From contig NZ_AP025627.1 of the NCBI RefSeq assembly GCF_022846435.1, forward strand, positions 2,390,001 through 2,454,000: 64,000 bases of DNA, given 5' to 3'. The notes beneath the pieces were generated by a model. The model saw only the letters and a program-made list of their open reading frames with translations, ran no database searches and was not told the origin of the DNA. Below, one piece after another: positions 16,547 to 26,831 of the stretch. This stretch comes from Parageobacillus sp. KH3-4 (lineage in GTDB: Bacteria > Bacillota > Bacilli > Bacillales > Anoxybacillaceae). A program made the position numbers and the translations under genes. Each line of letters opens with the position of its first letter. Position 1 is the stretch's first letter.

Positions 16547-17539
16547 TTAATAGGATACATAAACATCTTTTAACAGCTCTTCTTCCGTTGGGAATGGACT
16601 TTTTTCTGCAAAATCGACTGCCTTTTCGATGGCTTCCCCTACCGCTTGTTCTATTTCCGATAGTTCTTGTTCTGATAACAACTGATTGGAAAGAATATAG
16701 TTGCGAAATCTTGCGATGGCATCTAACTCTTTTAAATGTTTTTCTTTTTCTTCGGCTGATTTATACGTTTGTGCATCCCCTTCAAAGTGCCCATAATTTC
16801 GATAGGTCTTACATTCGATTAAAGTTGGTCCTTCCCCGTTGCGAGCACGCGTTATTGCTCTTTCTGCCGCCTCGTATACGGCAATTACATCTTTGCCATC
16901 AACCATCTCTCCCGGAATGTTATAAGCGGCTGCCCGGTCGGCAATGTTTTTGCAGCTTGATGCATATTCGAAAGGAGTTGCCTCAGCATACCCATTGTTT
17001 TCCGCGACAAAAACAACTGGCAATTTCCAAATAGCCGCAAGATTAATTCCTTCATGGAATGTACCGTGGTTATTCGCGCCATCGCCAAAGAAACAAACGG
17101 CAACAGCACCCGTTTTCTTCAATTTCGCCGTCAAGCCAGCTCCAACAGCTAAAGGAAAACCGCCGCCGACTATTCCGTTAGCGCCAAGCATTCCCTTTTC
17201 CACATCGGCAATATGCATGGATCCCCCTTTTCCTTTGCATAATCCTGTTGCTTTTCCATAAATCTCCGCCATCATCCCGTCCAAGTCACAGCCCTTTGCA
17301 ATACAGTGGCCGTGTCCGCGGTGCGTACTTGTAATATAGTCTTTTTCATTCAAATGAGCACAAACCCCTACCGCCACTGCTTCTTCACCAGCATATAAAT
17401 GAACAAATCCTGGCAAAATACCTTTGCTGAAGATTTCATGAACTTTGTCCTCAAACTGACGAATTTCACACATTTTCTGATACATCCATTTTGCTTTTTC
17501 TTTCATAAGACTCTTGGATTCCCGTTTTGTCACTGTCAT
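16547..17539 (-). CDS. acoA: Acetoin dehydrogenase E1 alpha subunit
   Basis: The 330-residue E1 alpha chain carries the thiamine diphosphate motif GDGANNHGTFHEGINLA around residues 150-166, closing with ENNGYAE. It also has the family's TSTHRGHGHCIAKG and GKGGSMHI blocks. With AcoB it cleaves acetoin to acetaldehyde and hydroxyethyl-ThDP, which is passed to AcoC. The ATG has AAAGGAGGAAGAGG upstream. It is the first gene of the operon. A strong -24/-12 element lies 60-80 bases upstream, so expression should need sigma-54 (SigL) and AcoR. Confidence 0.87.
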   Translation of the reverse strand: MTVTKRESKSLMKEKAKWMYQKMCEIRQFEDKVHEIFSKGILPGFVHLYAGEEAVAVGVCAHLNEKDYITSTHRGHGHCIAKGCDLDGMMAEIYGKATGLCKGKGGSMHIADVEKGMLGANGIVGGGFPLAVGAGLTAKLKKTGAVAVCFFGDGANNHGTFHEGINLAAIWKLPVVFVAENNGYAEATPFEYASSCKNIADRAAAYNIPGEMVDGKDVIAVYEAAERAITRARNGEGPTLIECKTYRNYGHFEGDAQTYKSAEEKEKHLKELDAIARFRNYILSNQLLSEQELSEIEQAVGEAIEKAVDFAEKSPFPTEEELLKDVYVSY

Positions 17540-17600
17540 GCTTTCCTCTTCCTCCTTTACGAGTGTTATAAATGATAATAAAACCTTTTCACTTTCAAAC

Positions 17601-17619
17601 TATGCAAGTAATATGCCAA
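17601..17619 (-). promoter_or_regulatory. Sigma-54 (-24/-12) promoter of acoABC
   Basis: The minus strand reads TTGGCATATTACTTGCATA. TGGCA and TTGCA have the invariant GG and GC ten bases apart, matching the SigL consensus. It lies between acoR and acoA, just as expected for an AcoR-activated operon. Confidence 0.85.
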
Positions 17620-17620
17620 C

Positions 17621-17659
17621 AAAAAAGCGCTTACAAAAATGTTATTGTAAGCGGTTTCA
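17621..17659 (-). promoter_or_regulatory. Inverted repeat upstream of aco promoter, overlapping a cre-like site
   Basis: CGCTTACAA (17628-17636) and TTGTAAGCG (17645-17653) form a perfect 9-bp inverted repeat, followed on the minus strand by CTTTTTTG. It can act as the acoR terminator or as an upstream AcoR binding site. TGTAAGCGGTTTCA (17646-17659) also matches the CcpA cre consensus with one mismatch. Confidence 0.6.
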
Positions 17660-17711
17660 ATAAAATACATTCGGATTAATCTCATTTTTTCTCATTCTTT
17701 CTCATTTTGTC

Positions 17712-19556
17712 TCATATTAAATGATACTTCTTTAATTTCCGGTAAAATGTACTGCGGGGAATATTCAACTCAGCTGCTGCTCTGGCAATATCGCCGTTTG
17801 TTTTTTCTAGCATCTCCATAATATGATTTTTTTCAATCTGTTCCCGATAGGATAAAGTTTCTTGATCTGGCTTCCTATTTTCTCCCCGACTTTCCCATCC
17901 AATGAACATCGATTTGAGCTCAGGAATAGAAGGAATATGATCTCCATATTCAATTCGAACTCGTTCTAATACGTTAAATAATTCGCGAATATTTCCTGGC
18001 CAATGGTACGCCATCAATAGTTGAATCACTTCATCAGGAAAGGAAACAGACCAATTGTTTTTTTGACAATAATGCCGAATCAAAAATGGTATATCTTCTT
18101 TCCTTTCTCTTAACGCCGGAACTTTGATCGGATATACATAAATGCGGTAAAATAAATCTTCCCTTAGCTTCCCTTCTCTTACTAATTGATACAAATCGCA
18201 GTGTGTCGCTGTTATTACTCTTACGTCAATAGGAATTGGTTTTGTTCCGCCAATAGGAACGACTTCCCTCTCCTGCAAAACCCTTAAAAGCGCTATTTGC
18301 ATTTCCAAAGGGATCTCGCCAATTTCATCGAGAAAAATCGTTCCACCGTTTGCTTGAACGAATTTTCCTTTATGTCCTGTACGTTTTGCTCCCGTAAATG
18401 CACCTTCTTCATAACCCAACAATTCGCTGCCAATTAATTCCTTTGGTATTGCGCCACAATTAATCGCAACAAACGGCCCGTTTTTTCTTCTGCTGTTTTG
18501 ATGAATCGCGCGAGCAATTAATTCCTTCCCTGTTCCCGTTTCTCCGGTTATATGAACAGTGGCATCTGTTTTTGCCACCTTTTCACAACTCTTTATTACA
18601 TTTGCAAATGCTATGCTCTTGCCTATCACTCCCGCAAAATGAAAAGTTGTTGAAACAAATTTGAAATCATTGTTTTTTGTCTTCTGAAGAGTAACTCGAT
18701 AACCAATAATATCGTGATGAATAGAAGAATAAATCGGCGTTTTTGATTTTATCACCCAATGATCGCCACAAACATTTTCCAATGATTGACCAAGCATGTT
18801 TGAAAAGGAAGAACGCAAACAACGATTCACCCATACAATATTTCCTTTATTATTGCATATAACGACGGGGAAATCGGGATTTTCTATATTATAAGTATAC
18901 TTAAACAACTCTAATTCATCTTCTTTCGCTTGCATGTGGAATCGTTGTTCGATGGTATATGCTGCAGCAACAACAGTGGCTAAGACATGGTCATGAAACG
19001 GATAATGATTGATGGGGTACGAAACGTCGATAATTCCGACAAGTTCTTTCTTTTCATCATAAATAGGGGTTGCGGAACAAACCCATTGATGAGAAGCGAC
19101 GGAATAATGTTCTAATCCTGCGATCGTAATAGGCTCGCGAATTCTTAAGGACGTGCCAATCGCATTTGTGCCAACCTCATCTTCTGTCCACTTTACTCCT
19201 TCCACAAATTTTATTGCTTCCGCCATTTGCATTGTTTGTTCATTTCCTTTTGCATATAAAACATAACCTTCTTGATCGACAAGTAGAAAAATAGACTTGG
19301 TTTCTTGAAAATATTTTTGCAACTTTTCTAAAATCGGTACGGCAATATGAAGCAATCTTTGGTTCCGTTTTTTCCTTTCCGCGAGCAATTGTGACTCTAA
19401 AATAACCTTTCCTTTTCCGTCATACGGGTCCACATTTTGCTGGCGGCAGAGATACCATGATTCCGCGATCTTTTTATCCATTCTTGCACGATCCAATGTG
19501 CCCTCACGCACAAAGCGCTGCCAAACTGCTCGTCTAGATGGATCTACGATATCCAT
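17712..19556 (-). CDS. acoR: Sigma-54-dependent activator of acetoin catabolism
   Basis: The 614-residue enhancer-binding protein has an N-terminal GAF-type sensor part (about residues 60-220), a PAS-like middle, and the AAA+ domain with Walker A GETGTGKE and the sigma-54 contact motif GAFTGA. It ends in a Fis-type HTH (DIARAAAELNIPRSTFYRKLK). It should sense acetoin or a related signal and drive the -24/-12 promoter 100 bases downstream of its own stop. It precedes acoABC here, whereas B. subtilis acoR follows acoL. The 9-bp inverted repeat after its stop may end its transcript. Confidence 0.87.
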   Translation of the reverse strand: MDIVDPSRRAVWQRFVREGTLDRARMDKKIAESWYLCRQQNVDPYDGKGKVILESQLLAERKKRNQRLLHIAVPILEKLQKYFQETKSIFLLVDQEGYVLYAKGNEQTMQMAEAIKFVEGVKWTEDEVGTNAIGTSLRIREPITIAGLEHYSVASHQWVCSATPIYDEKKELVGIIDVSYPINHYPFHDHVLATVVAAAYTIEQRFHMQAKEDELELFKYTYNIENPDFPVVICNNKGNIVWVNRCLRSSFSNMLGQSLENVCGDHWVIKSKTPIYSSIHHDIIGYRVTLQKTKNNDFKFVSTTFHFAGVIGKSIAFANVIKSCEKVAKTDATVHITGETGTGKELIARAIHQNSRRKNGPFVAINCGAIPKELIGSELLGYEEGAFTGAKRTGHKGKFVQANGGTIFLDEIGEIPLEMQIALLRVLQEREVVPIGGTKPIPIDVRVITATHCDLYQLVREGKLREDLFYRIYVYPIKVPALRERKEDIPFLIRHYCQKNNWSVSFPDEVIQLLMAYHWPGNIRELFNVLERVRIEYGDHIPSIPELKSMFIGWESRGENRKPDQETLSYREQIEKNHIMEMLEKTNGDIARAAAELNIPRSTFYRKLKKYHLI

Positions 19557-19612
19557 ATATCCATCCCCCCAACAACTTAATCGCCTCAGATAATACTTAC
19601 ATTCGCTTTTCC

Positions 19613-19654
19613 ATAAAAAATTCCTCTTGAAAACAACTTGTTTTCAAGAGGAAT
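19613..19654 (-). terminator. Terminator of the gltAD operon
   Basis: A perfect 15-bp stem (ATTCCTCTTGAAAAC with GTTTTCAAGAGGAAT) closes on a 5-base loop. It is followed on the minus strand by a run of T. It lies 8 bases after the gltD stop. Confidence 0.9.
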
Positions 19655-19661
19655 CCTACCA

Positions 19662-21143
19662 TTATGGCAAATTCGTTGTGCCCATGAGGAAACGATCGAC
19701 TTCTCTTGCCGCTTCCCGGCCTTCGTGGATCGCCCAGACGATTAAACTTTGGCCGCGGCGGGCGTCTCCAGCTGCAAATACTCCTTCGACGTTTGTCGTG
19801 TATTTGCCGTACGGCGCTTTGACTTTGTTGTTGACTGTTTCGACGCCGAATTGCTGCAAAATCGGCTGTTCCGGTCCTTCAAAACCGATGGCGATAAAGA
19901 CTAGATCGCACGGCCAAACTTGTTCAGTGCCCGGAATTTCTTTAAACACCGCTTTCCCGTTTTCGTCGATGATTTTTTCCATTTGGATCGTATGGAGTTC
20001 TTTGACTCGCCCGTGTTCGTCGCCGACGATTTTTTTTGTCTGAATGCAATATTGCCGCGGATCGGCGCCGAATTTTGCTTTCGCTTCTTCATAGGCGTAA
20101 TCAAGTGTAAATACAAGCGGATATTGCGGCCACGGGTTATCTTCCCGGCGTTCGTGCGGCAGAGCCGGGTGCTTGCCGAACTGCACGACGCTTTTGCACC
20201 CTTGCCGCAAAGCAGTCGCGACGCAGTCCGCCCCTGTATCGCCGCCGCCGATCACGATGACGCGTTTGTCTTTCGCATCAATGAAGTTGCCGTTGGCAAA
20301 ATTCGAGTCAAGCAAGCTTTTCGTTACACCTGTTAAATAATCCATCGCAAAATGAACGCCCTTAAGTTCTCTTCCTTCAATCGCAAGGTCACGATGCTTC
20401 TGCGCGCCGATGCATAATACGACGGCATCATATCGGGAACGCAGCTCTTCAGCGGTAATGTCTTTTCCGACTTCCGTATTGGTGACAAACATAATCCCTT
20501 CTTGTTCTAAAAGCCGCACTCTCCGCTCGACAACTTCTTTTTCCAATTTCATATTTGGAATGCCATACATTAATAACCCGCCGACGCGGTCGGCCCGCTC
20601 GTATACCGTCACCGAATGGCCCGCTTGATTAAGCTGGTCGGCGCAGGCGAGACCGGCAGGGCCGGACCCGACGATTGCTACTTTTTTCCCTGTTCGTTTT
20701 TGCGGAATTCGCGGCTGAATCCAGCCTTCGGCAAATCCTTTATCAATAATCGCCCGCTCGATGCCTTTGATGGCAACAGCTGGGTCGGAAATCGCCACCG
20801 TACAGGAACCTTCGCATGGCGCCGGGCAGACCCGTCCGGTGAATTCCGGGAAGTTGTTCGTTTTCAGCAGCCGCTCGAGCGCCTCTTTCCATCGGCCCCG
20901 ATAGACTAAATCGTTCCATTCCGGGATTAAATTATGGATCGGGCAGCCCGATGTTAAACCGTTTAGCTCCAGTCCCATATGGCAAAACGGAGTTCCACAG
21001 TCCATGCAGCGGGCTCCTTGTCTTGCAAGTACTTCGTCAGAAAACGGAAACGTATATTCTTTCCAATCCTCCAGGCGAGAAAGCGGGTCACGTTTTGTTT
21101 CTTCTTCGCGCGTATATTCCATAAATCCGGTGATTTTCCCCAT
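19662..21143 (-). CDS. gltD: Glutamate synthase small (beta) subunit
   Basis: The 493-residue subunit takes electrons from NADPH and passes them to GltA. The N-terminal cysteines for two [4Fe-4S] clusters lie in ARCMDCGTPFCHMG, GCPIHNLIPEWN and CPAPCEGSC. FAD binds at VAIVGSGPAGLACADQL and NADPH at VIVIGGGDTGADCVA. It follows gltA by 46 bases with an AGGAGGGTGAG site, and a strong terminator follows, so gltAD form a two-gene operon. Confidence 0.93.
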   Translation of the reverse strand: MGKITGFMEYTREEETKRDPLSRLEDWKEYTFPFSDEVLARQGARCMDCGTPFCHMGLELNGLTSGCPIHNLIPEWNDLVYRGRWKEALERLLKTNNFPEFTGRVCPAPCEGSCTVAISDPAVAIKGIERAIIDKGFAEGWIQPRIPQKRTGKKVAIVGSGPAGLACADQLNQAGHSVTVYERADRVGGLLMYGIPNMKLEKEVVERRVRLLEQEGIMFVTNTEVGKDITAEELRSRYDAVVLCIGAQKHRDLAIEGRELKGVHFAMDYLTGVTKSLLDSNFANGNFIDAKDKRVIVIGGGDTGADCVATALRQGCKSVVQFGKHPALPHERREDNPWPQYPLVFTLDYAYEEAKAKFGADPRQYCIQTKKIVGDEHGRVKELHTIQMEKIIDENGKAVFKEIPGTEQVWPCDLVFIAIGFEGPEQPILQQFGVETVNNKVKAPYGKYTTNVEGVFAAGDARRGQSLIVWAIHEGREAAREVDRFLMGTTNLP

Positions 21144-21189
21144 TGTCTCACCCTCCTTTTTGCGAAAAAATGAACGAGGAAGCGATCGC

Positions 21190-24100
21190 TTATTTAGCGA
21201 CCGCTTGCAATGCCAATGATTCGTTTACTGCGGCTTTTTTTCGTTTCGCCACCGTTTCAAAGGCGGCCATCATCGCCTCATCTTGAGAAAGCCCGGATTG
21301 TTCCATCGATTTGATCGTTTCGACCATCAATTTGTAGTTTCTCGGAATGACTTTCACAAATTTTCCGATGTACTTATCCCAGTGCGCCAATATGTGGGCA
21401 GCTTTTCCGCTTCCGGTATATTGAAAATGTCTTTCAATCATTCGACGCACTTCGTTAATCTCTTCTTCCTCTTCGAGACGTTCAAACAGCACTAATTCTT
21501 TATTCGCCGTTCTTTGCCACTTGTTTTCATCATCAGCCAACACATAAGCGATTCCTCCGGACATTCCTGCCGCGAAGTTTTTCCCGACGGAACCAAGAAT
21601 CACGACACGCCCACCTGTCATATACTCACAACCGTGGTCGCCGACGCCTTCTACCACCGCATTCACGCCGCTGTTTCGCACGCAGAACCGTTCGCCGGCG
21701 CGCCCGCGGATATATGCTTCTCCTCCCGTCGCCCCATAGAAAGCGACATTGCCGATAATAACATTATCCGAAGAAGCAAACGCCGCTTCTTCCGGCGGAC
21801 GGACAACCACTTTTCCGCCGGACAGCCCTTTGCCGATATAATCGTTCGCATCGCCGACAAGCGTCATCGTCATTCCTTTTGGCACGAAAGCGGCAAAGCT
21901 TTGTCCAGCAGAACCTGTGAAATGGAGGCGAATCGTGTCTTCCGGAAGCCCTTCTTCGCCGTATCGTTTCGATATTTCGCTTCCCGTAATCGTTCCGACG
22001 GCGCGATGAACATTTCGAATCGGAAGATGAAGCTCGACTTTCTCTTTTCGCTCTAACGCAGGCGCTACCGCCGGCAAAATTTTGTTGTAATCCAGCGTTT
22101 GTTCGATTTTATGCTGCTGCGGCCGAGCAAACGTCCGTGGACCATCTGCTTGGTAAAGCAAACGCGATAAATCCAAATGTTTCGCTTTCCAGTGTTTTTT
22201 CGCGCGCTCGCTCACTTTTAAGACATCGACTCTTCCGACCATTTCGTCTATCGTGCGGAAGCCGAGACGCGCCATAATTTCACGCACTTCTTGGGCGACA
22301 AAATACATGAAGTTGATCACGTGCTCCGGTTTTCCCATGAACTTTTTGCGAAGTTCTGGGTTTTGCGTCGCCACGCCAACCGGGCATGTATCAAGATGAC
22401 ATGCCCGCATCATCACACAGCCTAAAACGACAAGCGGGGCCGTCGCGAACCCGAATTCTTCAGCGCCAAATAACGCAGCCATCACGACATCGCGGCCTGT
22501 CATTAATTTTCCATCCGTTTCAAGCACAACGCGGTCACGCAAGCCGTTTAGCATTAGCGTTTGGTGCGTTTCCGCAAGGCCAAGTTCCCACGGAAGCCCG
22601 GCATGCTTAATGCTCGTTTTTGGCGACGCTCCTGTTCCGCCTTCATATCCGCTGATGACAATGACATCGGCGTTTCCTTTCGCAACTCCAGCCGCGATCG
22701 TACCGACTCCTGCTTTCGAAACGAGCTTCACGCTGATGCGTGCGTCTCTATTGGCGTTTTTCAAATCATAAATAAGTTGCGCCAAGTCTTCAATCGAATA
22801 AATATCATGGTGCGGAGGAGGTGAAATCAATTCCACTCCAGGCGTAGATCCGCGCACTTTTCCAATCCATGGATACACTTTATTGGCAGGCAGCTGTCCG
22901 CCTTCGCCTGGTTTTGCCCCTTGCGCCATTTTGATTTGCAATTCATCGGCGTTGACTAAATAATGGCTTTTTACTCCAAAACGGCCGGAAGCGATCTGCT
23001 TAATCGCGCTTCTGCGCAAATCACCGTTTTCATCCGGCACGTAACGGCTCGGATCTTCTCCTCCCTCGCCGCTATTGCTTTTTCCGCCGATGCGGTTCAT
23101 CGCAATCGCCAATGCTTCATGCGCTTCTTTGCTCAATGAACCGTAGGACATCGCCCCTGTTTTAAAGCGGCGCACGATCGATTCAACCGGTTCGACTTCT
23201 TCAATCGGAACTGGAGTTCTCGTTTCATCAAAATCAAACAAATTTCGCAAAAACGTCATGCGTTCTTCATTTGCCAGTCTTGAATATTCTTTATAAAGCT
23301 GGTAATCGTTTTTCCGGCATGCCCATTGAAGCAGGTGAATCGTTTTCGGATTGAATGCGTGGTGCTCTCCGTTTCGTCTCCATTGCAACTCGCTGCCAGG
23401 ATCTAATGTATCGTCTTTGTACGCTATTTGGAATGCGGCTGTGTGGCGCATTTTCGCTTCTTTGGCAATTTCGGCTAAACCGATGCCGCCGATTTGCGAT
23501 GCTGTGCCTGTGAAATATTGTTCGATCACTTCCTCACCGATGCCGACCGCTTCGAAAATTTGCGCGCCTCGGTAACTTTGCACCGTCGAAATTCCCATTT
23601 TCGACATCACTTTGACAACGCCATCGGTAACAACCTTTTTATATTTGTTCACGGCTTCGCGATAGGAAAGCGAAAGAACCCCGTTTTTCGTCGCATTGCG
23701 AATGGTTTCGAGCGCTAAGTACGGATTCACCGCATCTGCGCCGTATCCGATTAAAGCGGCAAAATGATGCACTTCCCGCGCTTCGCCGCATTCGACAATA
23801 ATGCTTACATTTGTGCGCGTTCCCTTGCGAACAAGATGTTGATGAAGCGCGCTTGTGGCAAGCAGCGTCGGAATGGCAACATGCTGTTCGTCGACGCCTC
23901 GGTCAGACAACACAAGAAGCACCGCGCCGCTTTCCATCGCCTTTTCCGCTTTTTCAAACATTTCATCAAGCGCTTTTTTCAAATCATCGGTAAATAATGC
24001 CGGAATCGTCACACATTTAAACTCAGGATACGGGTTCGCTTTTAACGCAGCGAGCTCTTCGTTGGAAAGAATCGGCGTATCCAAGCGAATGCGGCGGGCA

Positions 24101-25752
24101 GCTGATGCATCCGGATGAAGAATATTTCCTTCTTTGCCGAGAAGCGTCATCGTCGATGTCACAATGTATTCGCGAATTGCATCAATCGGCGGGTTGGTAA
24201 CTTGCGCAAACAGCTGCTTGAAATAGTTAAACAAGCTTTGCGGGCGGTCTGACAACACCGCGAGCGGCGCGTCATTGCCCATCGCTCCGGTCGGGTCTTT
24301 TCCTTCCTTCACCATTGCGACGATCGTTTTTTCCACATCTTCATACGTATAGCCGAACGCCTTTTGCAATGTGACAAGGTTGCCGACAGGCTCCGTATCT
24401 TCTGGAATATCGAGCTCGTCTAGCGTCATCATTTGTTCGTTCAACCATTTGCGATACGGCTTTTCTTTGGCGATTTCTTGTTTAATTTCCTCATCGGAAA
24501 TGATCCGGCCTTGTTCTAAGTCGACTAAAAGCATTTTCCCTGGGCTTAGCCGGTCCTTATATAGCACGTTGTTCGGATCGACATCAATGACGCCGACCTC
24601 CGACGAGAAAATAATATAGTCGTCTTTTGTCACATAATAGCGCGCCGGCCGCAGCCCATTGCGGTCCAAGATCGCACCGATCTGTTTTCCGTCCGTAAAC
24701 GAAATCGCCGTCGGGCCGTCCCACGGTTCCATTAAACAGCTATGGTATTCGTAAAACGCTTTTTTGTCGTCGTCCATTTCGCTGTCCCAGAACCACGGTT
24801 CCGGAATGAGCATCATCGCCGCATGCGCTAATTTTTTCCCAGCTAAGACAAAAAATTCAAACGCGTTATCTAAAATGGACGAGTCACTGCCGTTCATATC
24901 TAAAATCGGCGTAATTTTTCGCAAATCCTCACCGAAAAGTTCGGATACGAACTGCTTCTCCCGCGCCATCATCCAGTTGACGTTTCCTCTTAGCGTGTTG
25001 ATTTCGCCGTTATGAATTAAATAACGGTTTGGATGCGCTCTTTCCCAGCTAGGGAACGTGTTCGTGCTAAAGCGCGAATGCACAAGAGCAAACGCCGATT
25101 GAAACCGTTCGTCTTGCAAATCGACATAAAATTCGTCCAATTGCTCAGGCGTAAGCAATCCTTTATATACGATCGTCCGGCTCGAGAGGCTGGCGAAGTA
25201 ACATTCATTATTTTGGACGAGCTTTTCCGCTTGCTTGCGAATGACATACAATTTCCGTTCAAACGCAAGCTCATCTTGAATATCGTCGCTCGCTCCGATA
25301 AACACTTGGCGAATAAACGGTTTGCTTTGCTTTGCGAGTTTTCCGAGTTTTTCGATATTTACAGGCACAGTACGCCACCCTAACAGCGTCTGCCCCTCTT
25401 TTTCAATAATTTTATTAAACTCTGTTTCATAATACGCCCGTCTTTCCTCATCTTCTGGCAAAAAGACCATGCCGACGCCGTAGCGCCCTTTTGGCGGAAG
25501 CTTCATTTTTCCGCATGCTACTTTAAAATATTCATGCGGAATTTGTACCATAATCCCCGCGCCATCGCCCGTTTGCGGGTCACTCCCTTGCCCGCCGCGA
25601 TGTTCAAGCTGGCGGAGCATATGAAGACCTTTTTTTATAATATCGTGGGACGGCTTTCCTTTTAAATGGGCATAAAAGCCGATGCCGCACGCGTCATGCT
25701 CAAATTCAGGACGGTAGAGCCCTTGCGCTTTCGGTAGTCCATAATGTTTCAT
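21190..25752 (-). CDS. gltA: Glutamate synthase large (alpha) subunit
   Basis: This enzyme makes two glutamates from glutamine and 2-oxoglutarate. The N-terminal glutaminase domain begins after a 21-residue propeptide at Cys22 (HDACGIGF), the nucleophile. The central and FMN-binding domains follow ([20 protein letters not shown]), then the [3Fe-4S] cysteines in [15 protein letters not shown] and a C-terminal beta-helix ([10 protein letters not shown]). The ATG at 25752 ([10 protein letters not shown]) has GGGAGG at correct spacing; a start at 25773 would include that site in the coding region. At about 1,520 residues it is full length. gltC is divergent upstream, so GltC probably activates it. 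Confidence 0.95.
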   Translation of the reverse strand: MKHYGLPKAQGLYRPEFEHDACGIGFYAHLKGKPSHDIIKKGLHMLRQLEHRGGQGSDPQTGDGAGIMVQIPHEYFKVACGKMKLPPKGRYGVGMVFLPEDEERRAYYETEFNKIIEKEGQTLLGWRTVPVNIEKLGKLAKQSKPFIRQVFIGASDDIQDELAFERKLYVIRKQAEKLVQNNECYFASLSSRTIVYKGLLTPEQLDEFYVDLQDERFQSAFALVHSRFSTNTFPSWERAHPNRYLIHNGEINTLRGNVNWMMAREKQFVSELFGEDLRKITPILDMNGSDSSILDNAFEFFVLAGKKLAHAAMMLIPEPWFWDSEMDDDKKAFYEYHSCLMEPWDGPTAISFTDGKQIGAILDRNGLRPARYYVTKDDYIIFSSEVGVIDVDPNNVLYKDRLSPGKMLLVDLEQGRIISDEEIKQEIAKEKPYRKWLNEQMMTLDELDIPEDTEPVGNLVTLQKAFGYTYEDVEKTIVAMVKEGKDPTGAMGNDAPLAVLSDRPQSLFNYFKQLFAQVTNPPIDAIREYIVTSTMTLLGKEGNILHPDASAARRIRLDTPILSNEELAALKANPYPEFKCVTIPALFTDDLKKALDEMFEKAEKAMESGAVLLVLSDRGVDEQHVAIPTLLATSALHQHLVRKGTRTNVSIIVECGEAREVHHFAALIGYGADAVNPYLALETIRNATKNGVLSLSYREAVNKYKKVVTDGVVKVMSKMGISTVQSYRGAQIFEAVGIGEEVIEQYFTGTASQIGGIGLAEIAKEAKMRHTAAFQIAYKDDTLDPGSELQWRRNGEHHAFNPKTIHLLQWACRKNDYQLYKEYSRLANEERMTFLRNLFDFDETRTPVPIEEVEPVESIVRRFKTGAMSYGSLSKEAHEALAIAMNRIGGKSNSGEGGEDPSRYVPDENGDLRRSAIKQIASGRFGVKSHYLVNADELQIKMAQGAKPGEGGQLPANKVYPWIGKVRGSTPGVELISPPPHHDIYSIEDLAQLIYDLKNANRDARISVKLVSKAGVGTIAAGVAKGNADVIVISGYEGGTGASPKTSIKHAGLPWELGLAETHQTLMLNGLRDRVVLETDGKLMTGRDVVMAALFGAEEFGFATAPLVVLGCVMMRACHLDTCPVGVATQNPELRKKFMGKPEHVINFMYFVAQEVREIMARLGFRTIDEMVGRVDVLKVSERAKKHWKAKHLDLSRLLYQADGPRTFARPQQHKIEQTLDYNKILPAVAPALERKEKVELHLPIRNVHRAVGTITGSEISKRYGEEGLPEDTIRLHFTGSAGQSFAAFVPKGMTMTLVGDANDYIGKGLSGGKVVVRPPEEAAFASSDNVIIGNVAFYGATGGEAYIRGRAGERFCVRNSGVNAVVEGVGDHGCEYMTGGRVVILGSVGKNFAAGMSGGIAYVLADDENKWQRTANKELVLFERLEEEEEINEVRRMIERHFQYTGSGKAAHILAHWDKYIGKFVKVIPRNYKLMVETIKSMEQSGLSQDEAMMAAFETVAKRKKAAVNESLALQAVAK

Positions 25753-25774
25753 TTTGCTTCCCTCCCGTTCCATT

Positions 25775-25876
25775 TACTCCGTACATATAATTGTAATTTT
25801 CAAAAATAATATAAACAATATATAATTTAGATTAAATTAATCTCATTTTGCGATAAATGGCAGGGAGGGAGAAAAA
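25775..25876. promoter_or_regulatory. Divergent gltA-gltC control region with GltC box
   Basis: ATCTCATTTTGCGAT (25840-25854) fits the B. subtilis GltC box (ATCTC-N5-GAGAT) with one mismatch. AGATTAAATTAATCT just before it is a perfect palindrome around its central base and may be a second site. On the minus strand TTGTTT and TACAAT, 17 bases apart, form a probable gltA promoter. Confidence 0.7.
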
Positions 25877-26779
25877 ATGGAGCTAAGACAACTTCAATAT
25901 TTTTTAGAAGTCGCCAAACGGGAGCATGTTTCCGAGGCGGCAGAAGCTCTTCACGTCGCACAATCCGCGATTAGCAGGCAAATTGCCAATTTAGAAGCCG
26001 AACTTGGCGTGCAGCTGTTTGAACGGGAAGGGAGAAATGTAAAGCTGACCCCCGTTGGCCGCCATTTTTTGCCACATGTAGAAACAGCGCTAAAAGCAAT
26101 CGATTATGCAAAACAGCAAATTGAGGAATATTTAGACCCGGAACGCGGAACGATCAAAATCGGCTTTCCGACGAGCCTCGCAAGCCATACGATGCCGATG
26201 GTCATCTCCGCCTTTAAAGAAGAGCACCCAAACGTAGCGTTTCATCTGCGGCAAGGAGCCTATCGCTACTTAATCGATGCCGTGAAAAACCGGGAAATCG
26301 ATTTGGCGTTTCTCGGACCTGTACCCATTGGAGAAACAGGAATTAAGGGAGAAGTTTTATTTTCTGAATCGTTCGCCGCCCTTTTGCCGAGCAATCACCC
26401 TCTCGCCAAGCGAAGCAGTTTAGTATTAAACGAGCTGCGCAACGATCCGTTCGTCACATTTCCGGAAGGATACGTACTGCATCAAATCGTGCTCGATGCC
26501 TGCCATCAGGCCGGATTTTCCCCGGTCATCTCGTCAGAAGGAGAAGATTTGGATGCGATCAAAGGGCTTGTCTCAGCAGGAATCGGCGTCACCCTTCTTC
26601 CAGAAAGCGCCTTTTATGAAACGGTGCTGCGCTTTGCCGTCAAAGTGCCGATCGAAATGCCCCAAGTCAAGCGAAACGTCGGCATTATCATCTCCGATCA
26701 TCACGAACTGGCGCCGTCGGTCAAAGTGTTTTATCGGTTTGTCAAAGACTTTTTTGCCCAGTTGGAGCGGTATCGGTAA
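25877..26779 (+). CDS. gltC: LysR-family activator of glutamate synthase
   Basis: The 300-residue LysR protein has its winged HTH at residues 1-60 (MELRQLQYFLEVAKREHVSE, then AQSAISRQIANLEAELG), followed by a periplasmic-binding-like effector domain (PERGTIKIGFPTSLASH onward). Divergent position from gltA and the GltC box between them identify it as GltC, which activates gltAB when 2-oxoglutarate is high and is inhibited by glutamate in B. subtilis. A GGGAGGGAG site precedes the ATG. Regulation here is inferred from that model. Confidence 0.9.
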   Translation: MELRQLQYFLEVAKREHVSEAAEALHVAQSAISRQIANLEAELGVQLFEREGRNVKLTPVGRHFLPHVETALKAIDYAKQQIEEYLDPERGTIKIGFPTSLASHTMPMVISAFKEEHPNVAFHLRQGAYRYLIDAVKNREIDLAFLGPVPIGETGIKGEVLFSESFAALLPSNHPLAKRSSLVLNELRNDPFVTFPEGYVLHQIVLDACHQAGFSPVISSEGEDLDAIKGLVSAGIGVTLLPESAFYETVLRFAVKVPIEMPQVKRNVGIIISDHHELAPSVKVFYRFVKDFFAQLERYR

Positions 26780-26780
26780 A

Positions 26781-26814
26781 AAAGTTGGTACCCAAAACTA
26801 TAATATTGGGTACC
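26781..26814. terminator. Terminator between convergent gltC and the PTS operon
   Basis: GGTACCCAA (26787-26795) pairs perfectly with TTGGGTACC (26806-26814). On the minus strand it is followed by AACTTTTTTA, so it best serves the PTS operon. It can also stop gltC transcripts. Confidence 0.75.
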
Positions 26815-26831
26815 GACTCATTCATTGTTCG

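Noticed and set aside
21190-25773. Many plus-strand open frames opposite gltA
   Set aside because: They are mirror frames produced by the codon bias of the real gene and lack ribosome binding sites.
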